DNA of 64,000 nt from CAYFIW01 sp964343265 (GCA_964343265.1 CAYFIW010000002.1:26301-90300); one strand, 5' to 3'; numbered from the stretch's first letter, positions 16,423 through 25,632 are shown. Made by a program: numbers and translations. Notes: generated by a model not told the origin, from the letters alone.

Positions 16423-18240
16423 TTATTGAACCTTTTCGACTGTGTAAGCTTCTAAGATGTCGTTCTCTTCAAAGTCGTTATATCCATCCACCGCAACACC
16501 GCCTTCAAATCCTGTCGCCACTTCCCGTACATCGTCTTTAAAGTGTTTAAGAGTTGATATAGGACCTACAAACATCTCTTCTCCACCCCTCAAAACGTGT
16601 ATTATTGCATCCCTTGTTATTTTTCCGTCATTGACGTAAATCCCAGCTACTTTTGAGCGTCGACCCAGATTGAATACAGCTCTCACAGCAGCTCTTCCTA
16701 TATAAACGTCTTCATAAACTGGCTCCAATAACCCGTCCAGAGCTTTGCTAACATCCTCAATCAGATGATAGATCACGTCATAGTGTCTTATTTCAACATT
16801 TTCTTGATTTGCCAAGCTTTGGGCACCACCTTCAGGGACACTATTGAAACCGATTATGACCGCTTCTGATGCTACGGCTAATAGGACATCTCTCTCTGTA
16901 ATTCCCCCGCTGGCGATGTGGATCAGATTAACCCTCGTATCAGCTGAGTTCAAATTTTCAAGGGCGTTTTTAACAGGTTCTATTGTTCCTTGAACATCTG
17001 TTTTAATTATTAAATCAACTTGACGTACTTCATCCATTGGCCTTCTGGCGTGAGCATCTTGGAGAGTAATAGCTTCTCTTGATGCTTGGTCCTGCAAATC
17101 CTCCACCATTTTCTTAGCTATCCGTTCGTTCTCAACGGCATCAAGTATTATTCCCGCTTCTGGTACGTTGTTAATACCCATTATTTCTACGGGTTCTGAA
17201 GGCCCTGCCTCTTCAATGCGAGCACCTTTATCGTCAAACATTGCACGAATTCGACCGTGCACCTCGCCCATTACAACCGTATCCCCCTGCCTGAGTGTCC
17301 CGGTTTGAATTAAAACAGTTGCAATGGTGCCTCGACTTTTTTCTTTTCTAGCTTCCACAACCACCCCTCTAGCTGCTCTAGAAGGATTGGCTCTTAATTC
17401 TCCGATTTCTGCGACCAATTGTATGTTCTCAAGTAGGTCAGGAATCCCATCACCTGTTATACCAGATAGAGGGACTGCGATTATATCTCCTCCCCACTGC
17501 TCCACTATTAATTCATGCTCTGATAGCTGTCTGTATACATCATCCACGTTCGCAGCTGGAACATCAGTTTTTGTAACGGCTATTATCATTGGAACACTAG
17601 CCGCTCTTGCATGGTCAATAGCTTCTATAGTTTGAGGCATTACTCCATCATCTGCTGCTACCACTAAGACCACGATATCTGTTACTTGGGCTCCTCTTGC
17701 TCTCATTGTTGTGAAGGCTTCATGGCCAGGAGTATCTAAAAACGTTATCGGATTATCTTGATAGTCTATTTGGTATGCTGCTATGTGCTGGGTTATTCCG
17801 CCAGCTTCTCCATCTACTACGTGGGTCTTCCTGATACTGTCTAAAAGTGTAGTTTTGCCGTGATCAACATGCCCCAAGATAGTGACTATAGGAGGCCTTG
17901 TTACAAGCGTTTTCGGGTCTTCATTTTCGACTCCAATAGTCAAAGAAGTCGCTTCAGGTACAGAGAGATCAATTTCATTAGCTTGGAATCCAAACAGTTG
18001 GACAACAATAGAAGCAATATCACGTTCTATCATATCGTTAACGGCGAACATGTAACCGCCCCTCATCAGTCCTTTGACGACTTCAACCGCATTCACACCC
18101 ATCATATCTGCGAGATCACCGACCATCACCACTGATGGTATATCAAGTGTCAGATGATCTTCTAAATTTGTGTCTGTGGAGTTGGTTGTCATCTGGTTCG
18201 TTTGGGTTCCTTCAGTATAACTGTTTATAGAGACATTCAT
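16423..18240 (-). CDS. infB: Translation initiation factor IF-2
   Basis: GTPase that places initiator tRNA on the 30S subunit. At 605 residues it lacks the long charged N-terminal extension of many IF-2 proteins. Residues about 30-90 form the IF2N-like domain. G1 is GHVDHGKT at 123-130, G3 is DTPGHE, and the G4 guanine-specificity motif reads TKTD instead of the usual NKxD. Domains II to IV follow. It lies 92 nt after nusA; the small genes rnpM (ylxR) and the L7Ae-like gene often found between them are absent. Confidence 0.97.
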   Translation of the reverse strand: MNVSINSYTEGTQTNQMTTNSTDTNLEDHLTLDIPSVVMVGDLADMMGVNAVEVVKGLMRGGYMFAVNDMIERDIASIVVQLFGFQANEIDLSVPEATSLTIGVENEDPKTLVTRPPIVTILGHVDHGKTTLLDSIRKTHVVDGEAGGITQHIAAYQIDYQDNPITFLDTPGHEAFTTMRARGAQVTDIVVLVVAADDGVMPQTIEAIDHARAASVPMIIAVTKTDVPAANVDDVYRQLSEHELIVEQWGGDIIAVPLSGITGDGIPDLLENIQLVAEIGELRANPSRAARGVVVEARKEKSRGTIATVLIQTGTLRQGDTVVMGEVHGRIRAMFDDKGARIEEAGPSEPVEIMGINNVPEAGIILDAVENERIAKKMVEDLQDQASREAITLQDAHARRPMDEVRQVDLIIKTDVQGTIEPVKNALENLNSADTRVNLIHIASGGITERDVLLAVASEAVIIGFNSVPEGGAQSLANQENVEIRHYDVIYHLIEDVSKALDGLLEPVYEDVYIGRAAVRAVFNLGRRSKVAGIYVNDGKITRDAIIHVLRGGEEMFVGPISTLKHFKDDVREVATGFEGGVAVDGYNDFEENDILEAYTVEKVQ

Positions 18241-18332
18241 TACCTACTGTGATGCTACGGATAAACTATTTTCTTTGCAAATGTTTCTAAGGAGCACCAC
18301 TTAATTAGGTGTGGTTTTTTGTATATACGTTC

Positions 18333-19937
18333 CTAGCGTCTCTTTTTGGCAGGTCTTGTTTTTTTATTGCGATTTCCCTGTTGAGGAGGCGTCCGCTTTC
18401 CTTTTCGAGCCGTCACTCCTCCACGAAGATCTTCAATATCTTCAGCGAACCTAATCATTCCACCACCTTGGGAAGATCCAGATCCAGCCCTGTGAATTGA
18501 CCATATGTCTTCTGGTAATTCACTTATATCGGAACCGAGAGATGAATCCTCTTCATCTTCTGATTCTTCGTTCTCTTCCAACAATAGTAACTCTTCTTCG
18601 GGAGTTAGAGAGTTGCTAGAATCGTCCTCTTTGATCTCTTGCTCTTTTTGAAATTCTTCCTCCGCTATCAATGCCAGTAACTCTGCATCTTCATCAACTA
18701 CTTCAGTGATAGTAGAATCACTCGATGATTCTAAGGTGGCTTCAGGGGAAGCCACACCAACTTCGACAATCTCATTACTGAGGTTGTCCACCACGGCATC
18801 AATCAGGCCTTCGTTGTCCAACACATCATCCTGATGCTCTACTGAATCACCTTCTGCAGTTGACTTATCTTCTTCGACGGGGGCCATTTTGGACAGGTCT
18901 ACCTCGAGGTCACTTTTGATGTCTACCTTCCAGCCAGCCAATTTCGCTGCCAGTCGGGCATTTTGTCCCTCTTTTCCTATGGCCAATGACAAATGCCTGT
19001 CAGGAACTATTGCCACTGCATTACCAGTTTCATTGTCTACGTCTACCCTGTGAACCTGTGATGGGCTTAATGCATTCGCGATGTACCTGTTCGGCTCTTT
19101 ACTCCATTCCAGTATATCTATCTTTTCGCCCTGTAACTCATTGACGATACTCTGTATTCTCACTCCTCTTAGGCCCACGCAGGAGCCGACAGGATCTACT
19201 CCGTCCTGGCGAGCTCTCACAGCAACTTTACTTCTTGAACCGCTTTCCCGTGCGATTCCGACAATTTCAACTGCACCACTAAAAATCTCGGGGACTTCCT
19301 GCTCAAACAATCTTCTAAGAAGGAGTTCGTCGGTTCTCGACACAATCAATTCAGGTCCTTTTAAAGACTCTTTGTCGATGGCCTGAAGAAGGACCTTAAC
19401 TTTAGATCCTTGCCTGTACCTCTCTGAGGTAACTTGTTGGCTTATCGGCAATATTGCTTCTGTTCTGCCAGTATCCACGACTATTTTTGTGGGTTCGATT
19501 CGTTGAATCGTAACCGTCATAACTTCGCCTTCTCGCCCTTCATATTCGGAGAGAACTATCTCTTTTTCCGCTTCTCTGAGGCGTTGGAGAACTACTTGCT
19601 TTGCAGTCTGTGCAGCTATTCGACCTGCACTGTTAGGAATCTCTTCAGTGGCGATCGTATCTCCGACAGCGTGAGCATTCCCATATTTTTGTTGTGCTTC
19701 TGAGACACTTATCTCTTGTAAAGGGTCTTCCACTACATCCACAATCGTCTTCATGATGTCGACCCTTATGTCTCCAGACCCAGGATCTAATCTCACAGAT
19801 ATATTTCTGCCTTCAGTGACACTGTCTTTTTTGAAAGCAGACACTAGAGCGGCTTCTATTGCAGACATTACCTTGTCTCTAGGTAAATTGCGCTCGGCTG
19901 CCAGCTGTGTCAAAGCGACGAGAAAATCACTCTTCAT
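18333..19937 (-). CDS. nusA: Transcription termination/antitermination factor NusA
   Basis: Binds RNA polymerase and nascent RNA. It has the N-terminal polymerase-binding domain (about 1-125), an S1 domain (about 130-200), and tandem KH domains (about 200-345) with VGSCVGLRGVRIQSI and LAIGKEGQNARLAAKLAGWKVDIKS. From about 350 to 490 a long, very acidic, low-complexity tail follows, and the last 25 residues are strongly basic. A perfect AGGAGGT ribosome binding site precedes the ATG. It opens the nusA-infB-rbfA-truB operon; rimP is not upstream. Confidence 0.97.
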   Translation of the reverse strand: MKSDFLVALTQLAAERNLPRDKVMSAIEAALVSAFKKDSVTEGRNISVRLDPGSGDIRVDIMKTIVDVVEDPLQEISVSEAQQKYGNAHAVGDTIATEEIPNSAGRIAAQTAKQVVLQRLREAEKEIVLSEYEGREGEVMTVTIQRIEPTKIVVDTGRTEAILPISQQVTSERYRQGSKVKVLLQAIDKESLKGPELIVSRTDELLLRRLFEQEVPEIFSGAVEIVGIARESGSRSKVAVRARQDGVDPVGSCVGLRGVRIQSIVNELQGEKIDILEWSKEPNRYIANALSPSQVHRVDVDNETGNAVAIVPDRHLSLAIGKEGQNARLAAKLAGWKVDIKSDLEVDLSKMAPVEEDKSTAEGDSVEHQDDVLDNEGLIDAVVDNLSNEIVEVGVASPEATLESSSDSTITEVVDEDAELLALIAEEEFQKEQEIKEDDSSNSLTPEEELLLLEENEESEDEEDSSLGSDISELPEDIWSIHRAGSGSSQGGGMIRFAEDIEDLRGGVTARKGKRTPPQQGNRNKKTRPAKKRR

Positions 19938-19977
19938 TTTAGGCTACCTCCTGCTTTCAAATGCCCTTTATAACAAA

Positions 19978-20000
19978 GAAAGTGGGGGACACCCACTTTC
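19978..20000 (-). promoter_or_regulatory. Leader hairpin in the nusA 5' region
   Basis: A perfect 9-bp inverted repeat (GAAAGTGGG / CCCACTTTC) with a 5-nt loop lies between the predicted nusA promoter and its ribosome binding site, about 40 nt before the ATG. On the minus strand it is followed by TTTGTTAT, a poor U-tract, so it may be an attenuator or a leader structure rather than a full terminator. The rest of the 267-nt gap to modA (19938-20204) holds only the two promoter candidates. Confidence 0.6.
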
Positions 20001-20030
20001 AAATAAAAATATGCATATTACAACGCAATG

Positions 20031-20060
20031 ATTATAGCATTTCGTAAAGGATTAGAACAA
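20031..20060 (-). promoter_or_regulatory. Promoter for the nusA operon
   Basis: On the minus strand, TTGTTC and TATAAT are separated by 18 nt, with TG one base before the -10 (TGCTATAAT, extended -10). The predicted transcript would begin near 20024 and carry an 87-nt leader with the hairpin at 19978-20000. Confidence 0.65.
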
Positions 20061-20132
20061 CTACCAACGTAGTTAAGGATGTTGTGCGCTTTGAAGTTAG
20101 ATAATATGGGACAGGACTAAGACAAATTTAGA

Positions 20133-20162
20133 TTATCAGAACAGCAAACAACTGGTTATAAA
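20133..20162 (+). promoter_or_regulatory. Candidate promoter for modABC
   Basis: TTATCA and TATAAA separated by 18 nt, 42 nt before the modA GTG start. No recognisable ModE-type palindrome or molybdenum-cofactor riboswitch is seen next to it. The AT-rich background makes chance matches likely. Confidence 0.35.
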
Positions 20163-20204
20163 TATTAAACATTTGATAATTTATGTCGCTAGAGAAGGGG
20201 AATA

Positions 20205-21005
20205 GTGATAATAAAATTAATAGCAAAAACAACCTTAATGAATTTGATGCTGGTGACTTTTTTTTGTGCCTTAAGTTGCGGCCTGAAAAATGACTCCAAT
20301 ACACTTCTTGTATATTCGGCGGCAAGCCTTACGAATATTGTCTTAGAGACACAAGAAAAATTTGAACGCGATAGAAACATTAAATTGGCCTTCAATTTTG
20401 GAGGATCTCAAATGCTAGCAAGCGAGATAGCTAATGGAGCGCCAGGAGATATTTATGTGTCGGCAGGTCATCAGCCAATGGATTTTTTGGCTAAGCGTGG
20501 AGATATTGACATAAAGTTAATGCGACCCATTATTGGAAACAAACTGATAGTTGCGGTTAGAGAGGATTCTGAATACACCGATATAGACTCATTGGATCAA
20601 CTAGTTTTAATGGACAGGATCGCTATAGCCGATCCAGAGCTAGCACCTGCGGGTAAATACGCTAAAGAGGCCCTCATTTCCACTTCAATGATGGACAAAA
20701 TATCTGACAAATTAATTCACGGTCATGATGTGAGGGTAGCATTAGCGTACTTAGAGATGGGAAATGTTGATGCGGCGATTGTCTATTCAACAGATATGGC
20801 GGCTGCGACAGGAGTGATTTCAAAGGATTTGATACCACAAACTTCTTATGAACCAATTGTCTATTTGGGGGTAGTCATACCTCGCTCTGAAAACAAAAAA
20901 ATCGCTCTGGATTATCTGGATTTTTTAGGTAGTGAGTCGACGATGAGAAAATTACTATCGCAAGGATTCTCCGAAATACCTCCAGAAAATCGGATGAAAA
21001 ATTAG
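20205..21005 (+). CDS. modA: Molybdate ABC transporter substrate-binding lipoprotein
   Basis: Captures molybdate or tungstate outside the membrane. The first 25 residues are a signal peptide ending in ALSC, so Cys25 is the likely lipidation site. The mature part has VYSAASLTNIV, FNFGGSQMLASEI, GDIYVSAG and DPELAPAGKYA, which are the oxyanion-binding loops of ModA. Length 266 residues. GTG start preceded by AGAAGGGG. modB begins 5 nt after the stop. Confidence 0.92.
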   Translation: MIIKLIAKTTLMNLMLVTFFCALSCGLKNDSNTLLVYSAASLTNIVLETQEKFERDRNIKLAFNFGGSQMLASEIANGAPGDIYVSAGHQPMDFLAKRGDIDIKLMRPIIGNKLIVAVREDSEYTDIDSLDQLVLMDRIAIADPELAPAGKYAKEALISTSMMDKISDKLIHGHDVRVALAYLEMGNVDAAIVYSTDMAAATGVISKDLIPQTSYEPIVYLGVVIPRSENKKIALDYLDFLGSESTMRKLLSQGFSEIPPENRMKN

Positions 21006-21010
21006 TATTT

Positions 21011-21682
21011 ATGTTGCTTGAGATCAGCCTCCTAACATTTCAAGTTGCGATAGTCGCAACAGCAATAAATTTTCCTTTTGCAATACTGGTGGGTTGGCTG
21101 ATAGGGCGAAAAAATATTAGGGGATCTATGTTCTTAGAGATATTGGTATCTTTGCCTCTAGCGTTACCTCCAGTCGTAGTAGGTTATGCACTTTTGATTG
21201 CTTTTGGAGAGAGAGGCCCTATAGGCTCTTTAACAAGTTCGTTGTTTGGTTTTGAGTTGGTATTCACTTGGTTTGCAGCAGCTATTGCTGCGGCTATTGT
21301 TTCATTCCCATTGATGGTCAGATCGATTATTGTGTCCATGTCTTCAATAGATGATCAGCTGGAGAATTCAGCAAGAGCGTTAGGTGCTGGACCAGTAAGA
21401 ACTTTCTTAACTGTCACAATTCCTCTTTCCTACCATGGAATAGTTGCTGGACTTTTGTTAGGTTTCGTCCGGTCACTGAGTGAGTTTGGAGCAACAATTA
21501 TTGTAGCTGGTAACATACCGGGTCGTACTCAAACGTTGCCTTTGGCTTTGTTTAGTAAGATACAGCTTGGTGAAAATGGTGAAGCAGTGAGGCTTATGAT
21601 TGCTTGCATTGTGCTAGCTATAATAACGCTTGCAGTACATCATTTTTTGCTATCTAAATCAAATACAAAAACATCAAAGTGA
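21011..21682 (+). CDS. modB: Molybdate ABC transporter permease
   Basis: A 223-residue inner-membrane permease with about six hydrophobic segments. The EAA loop that contacts ModC is seen as LENSARALGAGPVRTFLTV followed by SEFGATI. LVSLPLALPPVVVGY is typical of ModB/CysTW-type permeases. It lies between modA and modC with 5- and 13-nt gaps. Confidence 0.94.
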   Translation: MLLEISLLTFQVAIVATAINFPFAILVGWLIGRKNIRGSMFLEILVSLPLALPPVVVGYALLIAFGERGPIGSLTSSLFGFELVFTWFAAAIAAAIVSFPLMVRSIIVSMSSIDDQLENSARALGAGPVRTFLTVTIPLSYHGIVAGLLLGFVRSLSEFGATIIVAGNIPGRTQTLPLALFSKIQLGENGEAVRLMIACIVLAIITLAVHHFLLSKSNTKTSK

Positions 21683-21695
21683 AGTGATGATTTAG

Positions 21696-22769
21696 ATGCT
21701 AGAAATAGATATTTCCAAAAACCAAGGTGACTTCAGGCTCCTATGTGACGTCTATATTTCTACAGGTATTACAGCTATTTATGGCCCATCAGGAAGTGGA
21801 AAGACAACTTTATTAAATTGTGTGGCCGGTTTTACGACACCTGATAGTGGAAAAATTATGATGTCAGACCATATTTTCTTCTCAAAAGAGAAAAAAATTA
21901 ATGTTCCGGTTGAAAAAAGAAGACTAGGGTATGTTTTACAGGAATCGGGTTTATTTCCTCATTTAACTGTTCACAAGAACATTAAATACGGCTATGAACT
22001 CACTTCTGATAATAGTAAAAAATACGATTTGGATTACTTGATTGAGATGCTTGCTATAGAGCCATTATTAGAGAGAGACGTGGCTAGTTTGTCTGGTGGA
22101 GAAAGGCAAAGAGTTGCATTAGCGAGATCTTTGGCGACTTCACCTCAGTTACTCCTATTGGATGAGCCCATGGCGTCAATAGACGCACGATTTCGAGGAT
22201 TTTTAATCCATCAATTGAAAAAGATGTCTTTGGAAATAGGTATTCCAATGATTTACGTTTCCCATTCATTATCGGAGGTAATGGTACTGGCTAATAATGC
22301 GATAGTGATGAAAAATGGTGCCGTAATAGCGCAAGGTGAACCGAACATACTTTTTACGACCCCAGAGGTAACTGGGTTAACTGACTTTAGTTCATATGAA
22401 AATCTGGTTGAGGCGTCCGTATTAGAATCTGATCAAACTGCTAACATAACAACTGTCGCGCTAGGGGATCATTTTTTTTATTTACCTTTTCACGATCTTC
22501 AAGTCGGACAAAAAGTATTTCTCTCAGTTAGGGCCTCTGATGCGATACTAAGTATTGCTCCATTATCGGGCACAAGTGCCCGCAACATTGTCGAGGCTAG
22601 AATAACTTCAATCTACGTTGCTGACAAAGTAGTATTGATAGAGTGTTACTTTGGGGTAAAAATATTTGTGGAAATAACTCATCAATCTTTCGAAGAGTTG
22701 GGACTTGTGCAGGGATCGAGTATCTACGTAGTTATAAAGGCGAACGCTATTACCCTTCTTGACGCATAG
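21696..22769 (+). CDS. modC: Molybdate ABC transporter ATP-binding protein
   Basis: Energises molybdate uptake. Walker A is GPSGSGKTT, the signature is LSGGERQRVALARSL, Walker B is LLLLDEPMASID, and the switch His lies in YVSHS. Residues after about 285 form a C-terminal TOBE/MOP-like domain that may sense molybdate. Length 357 residues. It is the last gene of modABC. The amidohydrolase gene after it is convergent, with 23 nt between the stops. Confidence 0.95.
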   Translation: MLEIDISKNQGDFRLLCDVYISTGITAIYGPSGSGKTTLLNCVAGFTTPDSGKIMMSDHIFFSKEKKINVPVEKRRLGYVLQESGLFPHLTVHKNIKYGYELTSDNSKKYDLDYLIEMLAIEPLLERDVASLSGGERQRVALARSLATSPQLLLLDEPMASIDARFRGFLIHQLKKMSLEIGIPMIYVSHSLSEVMVLANNAIVMKNGAVIAQGEPNILFTTPEVTGLTDFSSYENLVEASVLESDQTANITTVALGDHFFYLPFHDLQVGQKVFLSVRASDAILSIAPLSGTSARNIVEARITSIYVADKVVLIECYFGVKIFVEITHQSFEELGLVQGSSIYVVIKANAITLLDA

Positions 22770-22792
22770 TGAGTGATAATTGTGTTTCTGAG

Positions 22793-24028
22793 TTAAATCA
22801 ACGACTCGCCATTTCTTTTTACTAATTTCCCTTGTGCGATAACAGTGTCGACATTATGTAAGGCGGATATTTTTGTTAAAGGATTGTTTTTCAGAATTAA
22901 AATATCCGCAGATTTTTCAACTTCCAGCGTCCCAAATTTATCATCAAGGCCAAGACATTCAGCGGATATTCTAGTTGAGCAAAATATCGCCTCCATAGGA
23001 CTGATACCCATCTCATTCACCATTATCTCAGGTATGTAGGCAAAATCCCCGAATCTGGCATTTGTCATTCCTGAATCCATACCTGTTACAAATTTCACTC
23101 CTTTGTCCCACATATCCCTCAATATTTCAAACCTCCGTACAGGGTCACTTGTCGATCCTGGACCAGGCGTTATTACCCTACCTCTCATTTTGTTTAGGTG
23201 AGACAATGCTAAAGTTGGATCGACATAAATGCCCATATCTGAAATTTGCTTGGCCACATCTGGCCTGTAATCGTAGATTGCTCTCGGATCCTGAGATAGC
23301 CATGAACAATGTATAAGGTTATGGACTCCTGCATTCACACAATTGATAACTCCCTGTGTTGCGTGACAATGAGCGGAGACTTTTAAACCAAGTCTTTCGG
23401 AGTCTTCTACTGCGGTCTTTAGTATCTGACTGCTGTATTGTGGTGCTCGTACATTCGTTCCAGGGGTGAAGCCTCCACCAGTGGAAATAATTTTGATGTG
23501 ATCTGCTCCCAGTTTGAATTGCTGTCTTACTGCCTTCGTCACCTCATCTTCAGTATCTGCTTCGCTGCCAAACATGTTGCAATGCCCGCCAGTGGTTGTG
23601 ATTGGTGTACCTGCCACTAGGAGTCTTGGTCCTGGTATTATCCCGGACCGAATACTTTCTCTTAGAGGGAAAACAACTTCATTTTTACTGCCTAGATCTC
23701 TCATTGTGGTCACACCTGAGAGTAGGGCATCTCTTACTGCCTTTGTGCCCCTGGTTAAAAGTATTTCGTTGCTTTCAGTGGTAGCGTGGTGGTAAGCATT
23801 CGTTTCAGCACTGCAATGGATGTGTGAATGCATTTCTATAAATCCGGGCATAATCACGCCATCAGGATCTTCTATTAGATAGGAGTTCTCTGTGTCTTCG
23901 TGAGTTAATTCATCCTGATGGCATATTTTGGAGATTGTCGAGTTTTCTATAACGACGGCTTGATTTTTCAAAGGAGAATCACTTATCCCGTCTATAGTCA
24001 ATCCAGCTTTCAAAATTGTCTTCATACT
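22793..24028 (-). CDS. Amidohydrolase family metal-dependent hydrolase
   Basis: A 411-residue imidazolonepropionase/prolidase-like amidohydrolase. HSHIH gives the first metal pair, GADHIKIISTGGG the region of the bridging lysine, AHCHA and LIHCSW the later His ligands, and TGMDSG the catalytic Asp. An upstream in-frame ATG exists at 24052. The ATG at 24028 has GGAG 9 nt upstream and the usual family N-terminus MKTILKAG, so it is preferred. It likely cleaves a cyclic amide or dipeptide; the substrate is unknown. It stands alone, divergent from the NUDIX gene. Confidence 0.85.
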   Translation of the reverse strand, partial: SMKTILKAGLTIDGISDSPLKNQAVVIENSTISKICHQDELTHEDTENSYLIEDPDGVIMPGFIEMHSHIHCSAETNAYHHATTESNEILLTRGTKAVRDALLSGVTTMRDLGSKNEVVFPLRESIRSGIIPGPRLLVAGTPITTTGGHCNMFGSEADTEDEVTKAVRQQFKLGADHIKIISTGGGFTPGTNVRAPQYSSQILKTAVEDSERLGLKVSAHCHATQGVINCVNAGVHNLIHCSWLSQDPRAIYDYRPDVAKQISDMGIYVDPTLALSHLNKMRGRVITPGPGSTSDPVRRFEILRDMWDKGVKFVTGMDSGMTNARFGDFAYIPEIMVNEMGISPMEAIFCSTRISAECLGLDDKFGTLEVEKSADILILKNNPLTKISALHNVDTVIAQGKLVKRNGESLI

Positions 24029-24159
24029 TTGTGTCTCCAGGATTGTATGCATCTAGTCGCTCGCCACATTATAAGGGCTTTGAATAGGATGTTTTCATGT
24101 TGATCACCTGTCCTTTTGACAATATACTTCGGCACGTTGGTGATTATGGAGATATGTTT

Positions 24160-24930
24160 ATGTCAAAATTTAAATGGAATATGAATCCTTTCGGCGGTGC
24201 CGTTATTGATCCGACTTCACTAGATTCAAATACGGATCGGTTTGGAAATCAGATAAGTGAGGCAATTGAAATATGTCGATCTGATGATGTGAAGGTGATA
24301 TGGCTTGAGATACCAACTGATCTGGTTCAGTTGGTTCCAATAGCATGTGAGAAAGGGTTTATTTTTCACCATGCAGAGGCCTCCTATGCTATGTTGACTT
24401 TGGAAGTGGAAGTTGGTGCGTTTATACCTCCTTATGCGACCCATTACGTAGGGGTTGGCGGGGTAGTTTTGAATGACAAAAAAGAACTTTTAGTAGTGTC
24501 TGAGAAATATAGATTGGGAGGGAGAGGGCCGTCATATAAATTGCCTGGAGGTGCCTTGCTACCTGGGGAACATTTAGAGGAGGCAGCTGTGAGAGAAGTT
24601 GAGGAAGAAACTGGTGTGTCCACTGAATTTGAAAGTTTAGTTTGTTTTAGGCATTGGCATGGATATCGATATGGAAAATCAGACATTTATTTTGTCTCTA
24701 GACTAAAGCCGCTTTCAAATCAAATCACAATTCAAGAAGAAGAAATAGCAGAGTGCTTGTGGATGCCTGTAGCGGATTTTTTGGGTAGTAATTCTATACA
24801 TGTGTTCAACAAAACGATTGTTACAGCGGCATTAAAGAGCCCTGGAGTATCACCGATCACCATTGATGGTTATGAGCCTGCCGACAGGTTCGAGTTTTTT
24901 ATGCCTCCAGAAGCTATTGTCGGAAACTAA
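24160..24930 (+). CDS. NUDIX hydrolase with pre-nudix domain (NUDT6-like)
   Basis: The Nudix box is complete (GGALLPGEHLEEAAVREVEEETGV). Before it is a domain of about 95 residues (FGGAVIDPTSLD to FHHAEASYAMLTLEV) that resembles the pre-nudix domain of NUDT6 and plant Nudix 2/6/7-type proteins, an uncommon arrangement in bacteria. Such enzymes hydrolyse ADP-ribose or NADH-like substrates. The frame opens at 24097, but GGAGA at 24148-24152 places the start at the ATG at 24160. A 126-nt gap with the rpmH promoter follows. Confidence 0.85.
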   Translation: MSKFKWNMNPFGGAVIDPTSLDSNTDRFGNQISEAIEICRSDDVKVIWLEIPTDLVQLVPIACEKGFIFHHAEASYAMLTLEVEVGAFIPPYATHYVGVGGVVLNDKKELLVVSEKYRLGGRGPSYKLPGGALLPGEHLEEAAVREVEEETGVSTEFESLVCFRHWHGYRYGKSDIYFVSRLKPLSNQITIQEEEIAECLWMPVADFLGSNSIHVFNKTIVTAALKSPGVSPITIDGYEPADRFEFFMPPEAIVGN

Positions 24931-24999
24931 GATGAAGTGGAGCGAATCAGTCATTTCAAGATAATGTGGTAAGCCTTTAGGACACTGGATTTTTTTAAA

Positions 25000-25028
25000 T
25001 TGACACCCATTCTGGGTAAAAGTACACT
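25000..25028 (+). promoter_or_regulatory. Promoter for rpmH-rnpA
   Basis: A consensus TTGACA and TACACT separated by 17 nt, 28 nt before the rpmH ATG. This is the strongest match to a sigma-70 promoter in the window, as expected for a ribosomal protein gene. No DnaA-box cluster accompanies it. Confidence 0.75.
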
Positions 25029-25056
25029 TTATGGGTTAACTTATGAGAGAAATATT

Positions 25057-25194
25057 ATGCCAAAGAGAACCTACCAACCAAGAAAAAGAAGACGAGCCCG
25101 TGTTCATGGGTTTAGGTCCAGAATGAGTAGCAAGGGTGGCCGAAACGTTCTTAAGAGAAGAATGTTTAAAGGTCGACACAAGCTCACGGTTTAG
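25057..25194 (+). CDS. rpmH: 50S ribosomal protein L34
   Basis: A 45-residue very basic protein: PKRTYQPRKRRRARVHGFRSR, then NVLKRRMFKGRHKLTV, the L34 pattern. The open frame continues upstream, but that stretch contains the promoter, so the ATG at 25057 is the start. It heads the conserved rpmH-rnpA-yidD-yidC-jag cluster. dnaA and dnaN, often nearby in bacteria, are not here. Confidence 0.97.
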   Translation: MPKRTYQPRKRRRARVHGFRSRMSSKGGRNVLKRRMFKGRHKLTV

Positions 25195-25290
25195 ATTAGC
25201 GGTTCCTGCCGTATCAGTCAGCGTGTGTATGAATTCCTCCCTTACACGTATTTTGAGACGGCGTGTACTTGAGATGGGGCGCAGTCATTA

Positions 25291-25632
25291 ATGCAAAAGC
25301 ATCGGAGATTGCTGAAGTCTAAAGATTTCGCCTTAATACGTTCTTTTGGTGAAAGTTGGTCAAATAAGAGTTTCGTATTGCTGGCTAGGAAACGTGAGGA
25401 TATGTACGCTGAGACTACTTCAAGATTTGGGTTTATAGTCTCTAAAAAGATTGGAAATGCAGTTATTAGAAATAGATTCAAAAGGCAAATGAGGAACTCG
25501 GCTAATGGATTGGATGTGAAGCCCGGTCATGACATCGTTTTTATTGCTAGAAATAGGATCCATGAATGTGACTATAAAGACATTCGTAGATTTATGGCGA
25601 AACTGGTTTCTGGCGCAAATTTACAAGTATAG
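25291..25632 (+). CDS. rnpA: Ribonuclease P protein component
   Basis: The protein subunit that helps the RNase P RNA bind pre-tRNA. The 113-residue protein has the N-terminal HRRLLKSKDFALIR, the conserved SRFGFIVSKKIGNAVIRNRFKRQMR basic helix (RNR motif), and GHDIVFIAR. It lies 96 nt after rpmH. The gap shows no structure I can assign. Confidence 0.95.
   Translation: MQKHRRLLKSKDFALIRSFGESWSNKSFVLLARKREDMYAETTSRFGFIVSKKIGNAVIRNRFKRQMRNSANGLDVKPGHDIVFIARNRIHECDYKDIRRFMAKLVSGANLQV

Noticed and set aside
18290..18325. Terminator between nusA and infB
   Set aside because: The CACC/GGTG pairing gives only 4 bp, and the T-run follows on the plus strand, opposite to transcription.
25000..25056. 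N-terminal extension of L34
   Set aside because: The stretch contains a consensus promoter and L34 proteins begin at the downstream ATG.
24931..25290. Possible replication origin near rpmH-rnpA
   Set aside because: No DnaA-box cluster, no dnaA or dnaN, and only a normal promoter in the gap. The conserved rpmH cluster alone does not mark oriC.
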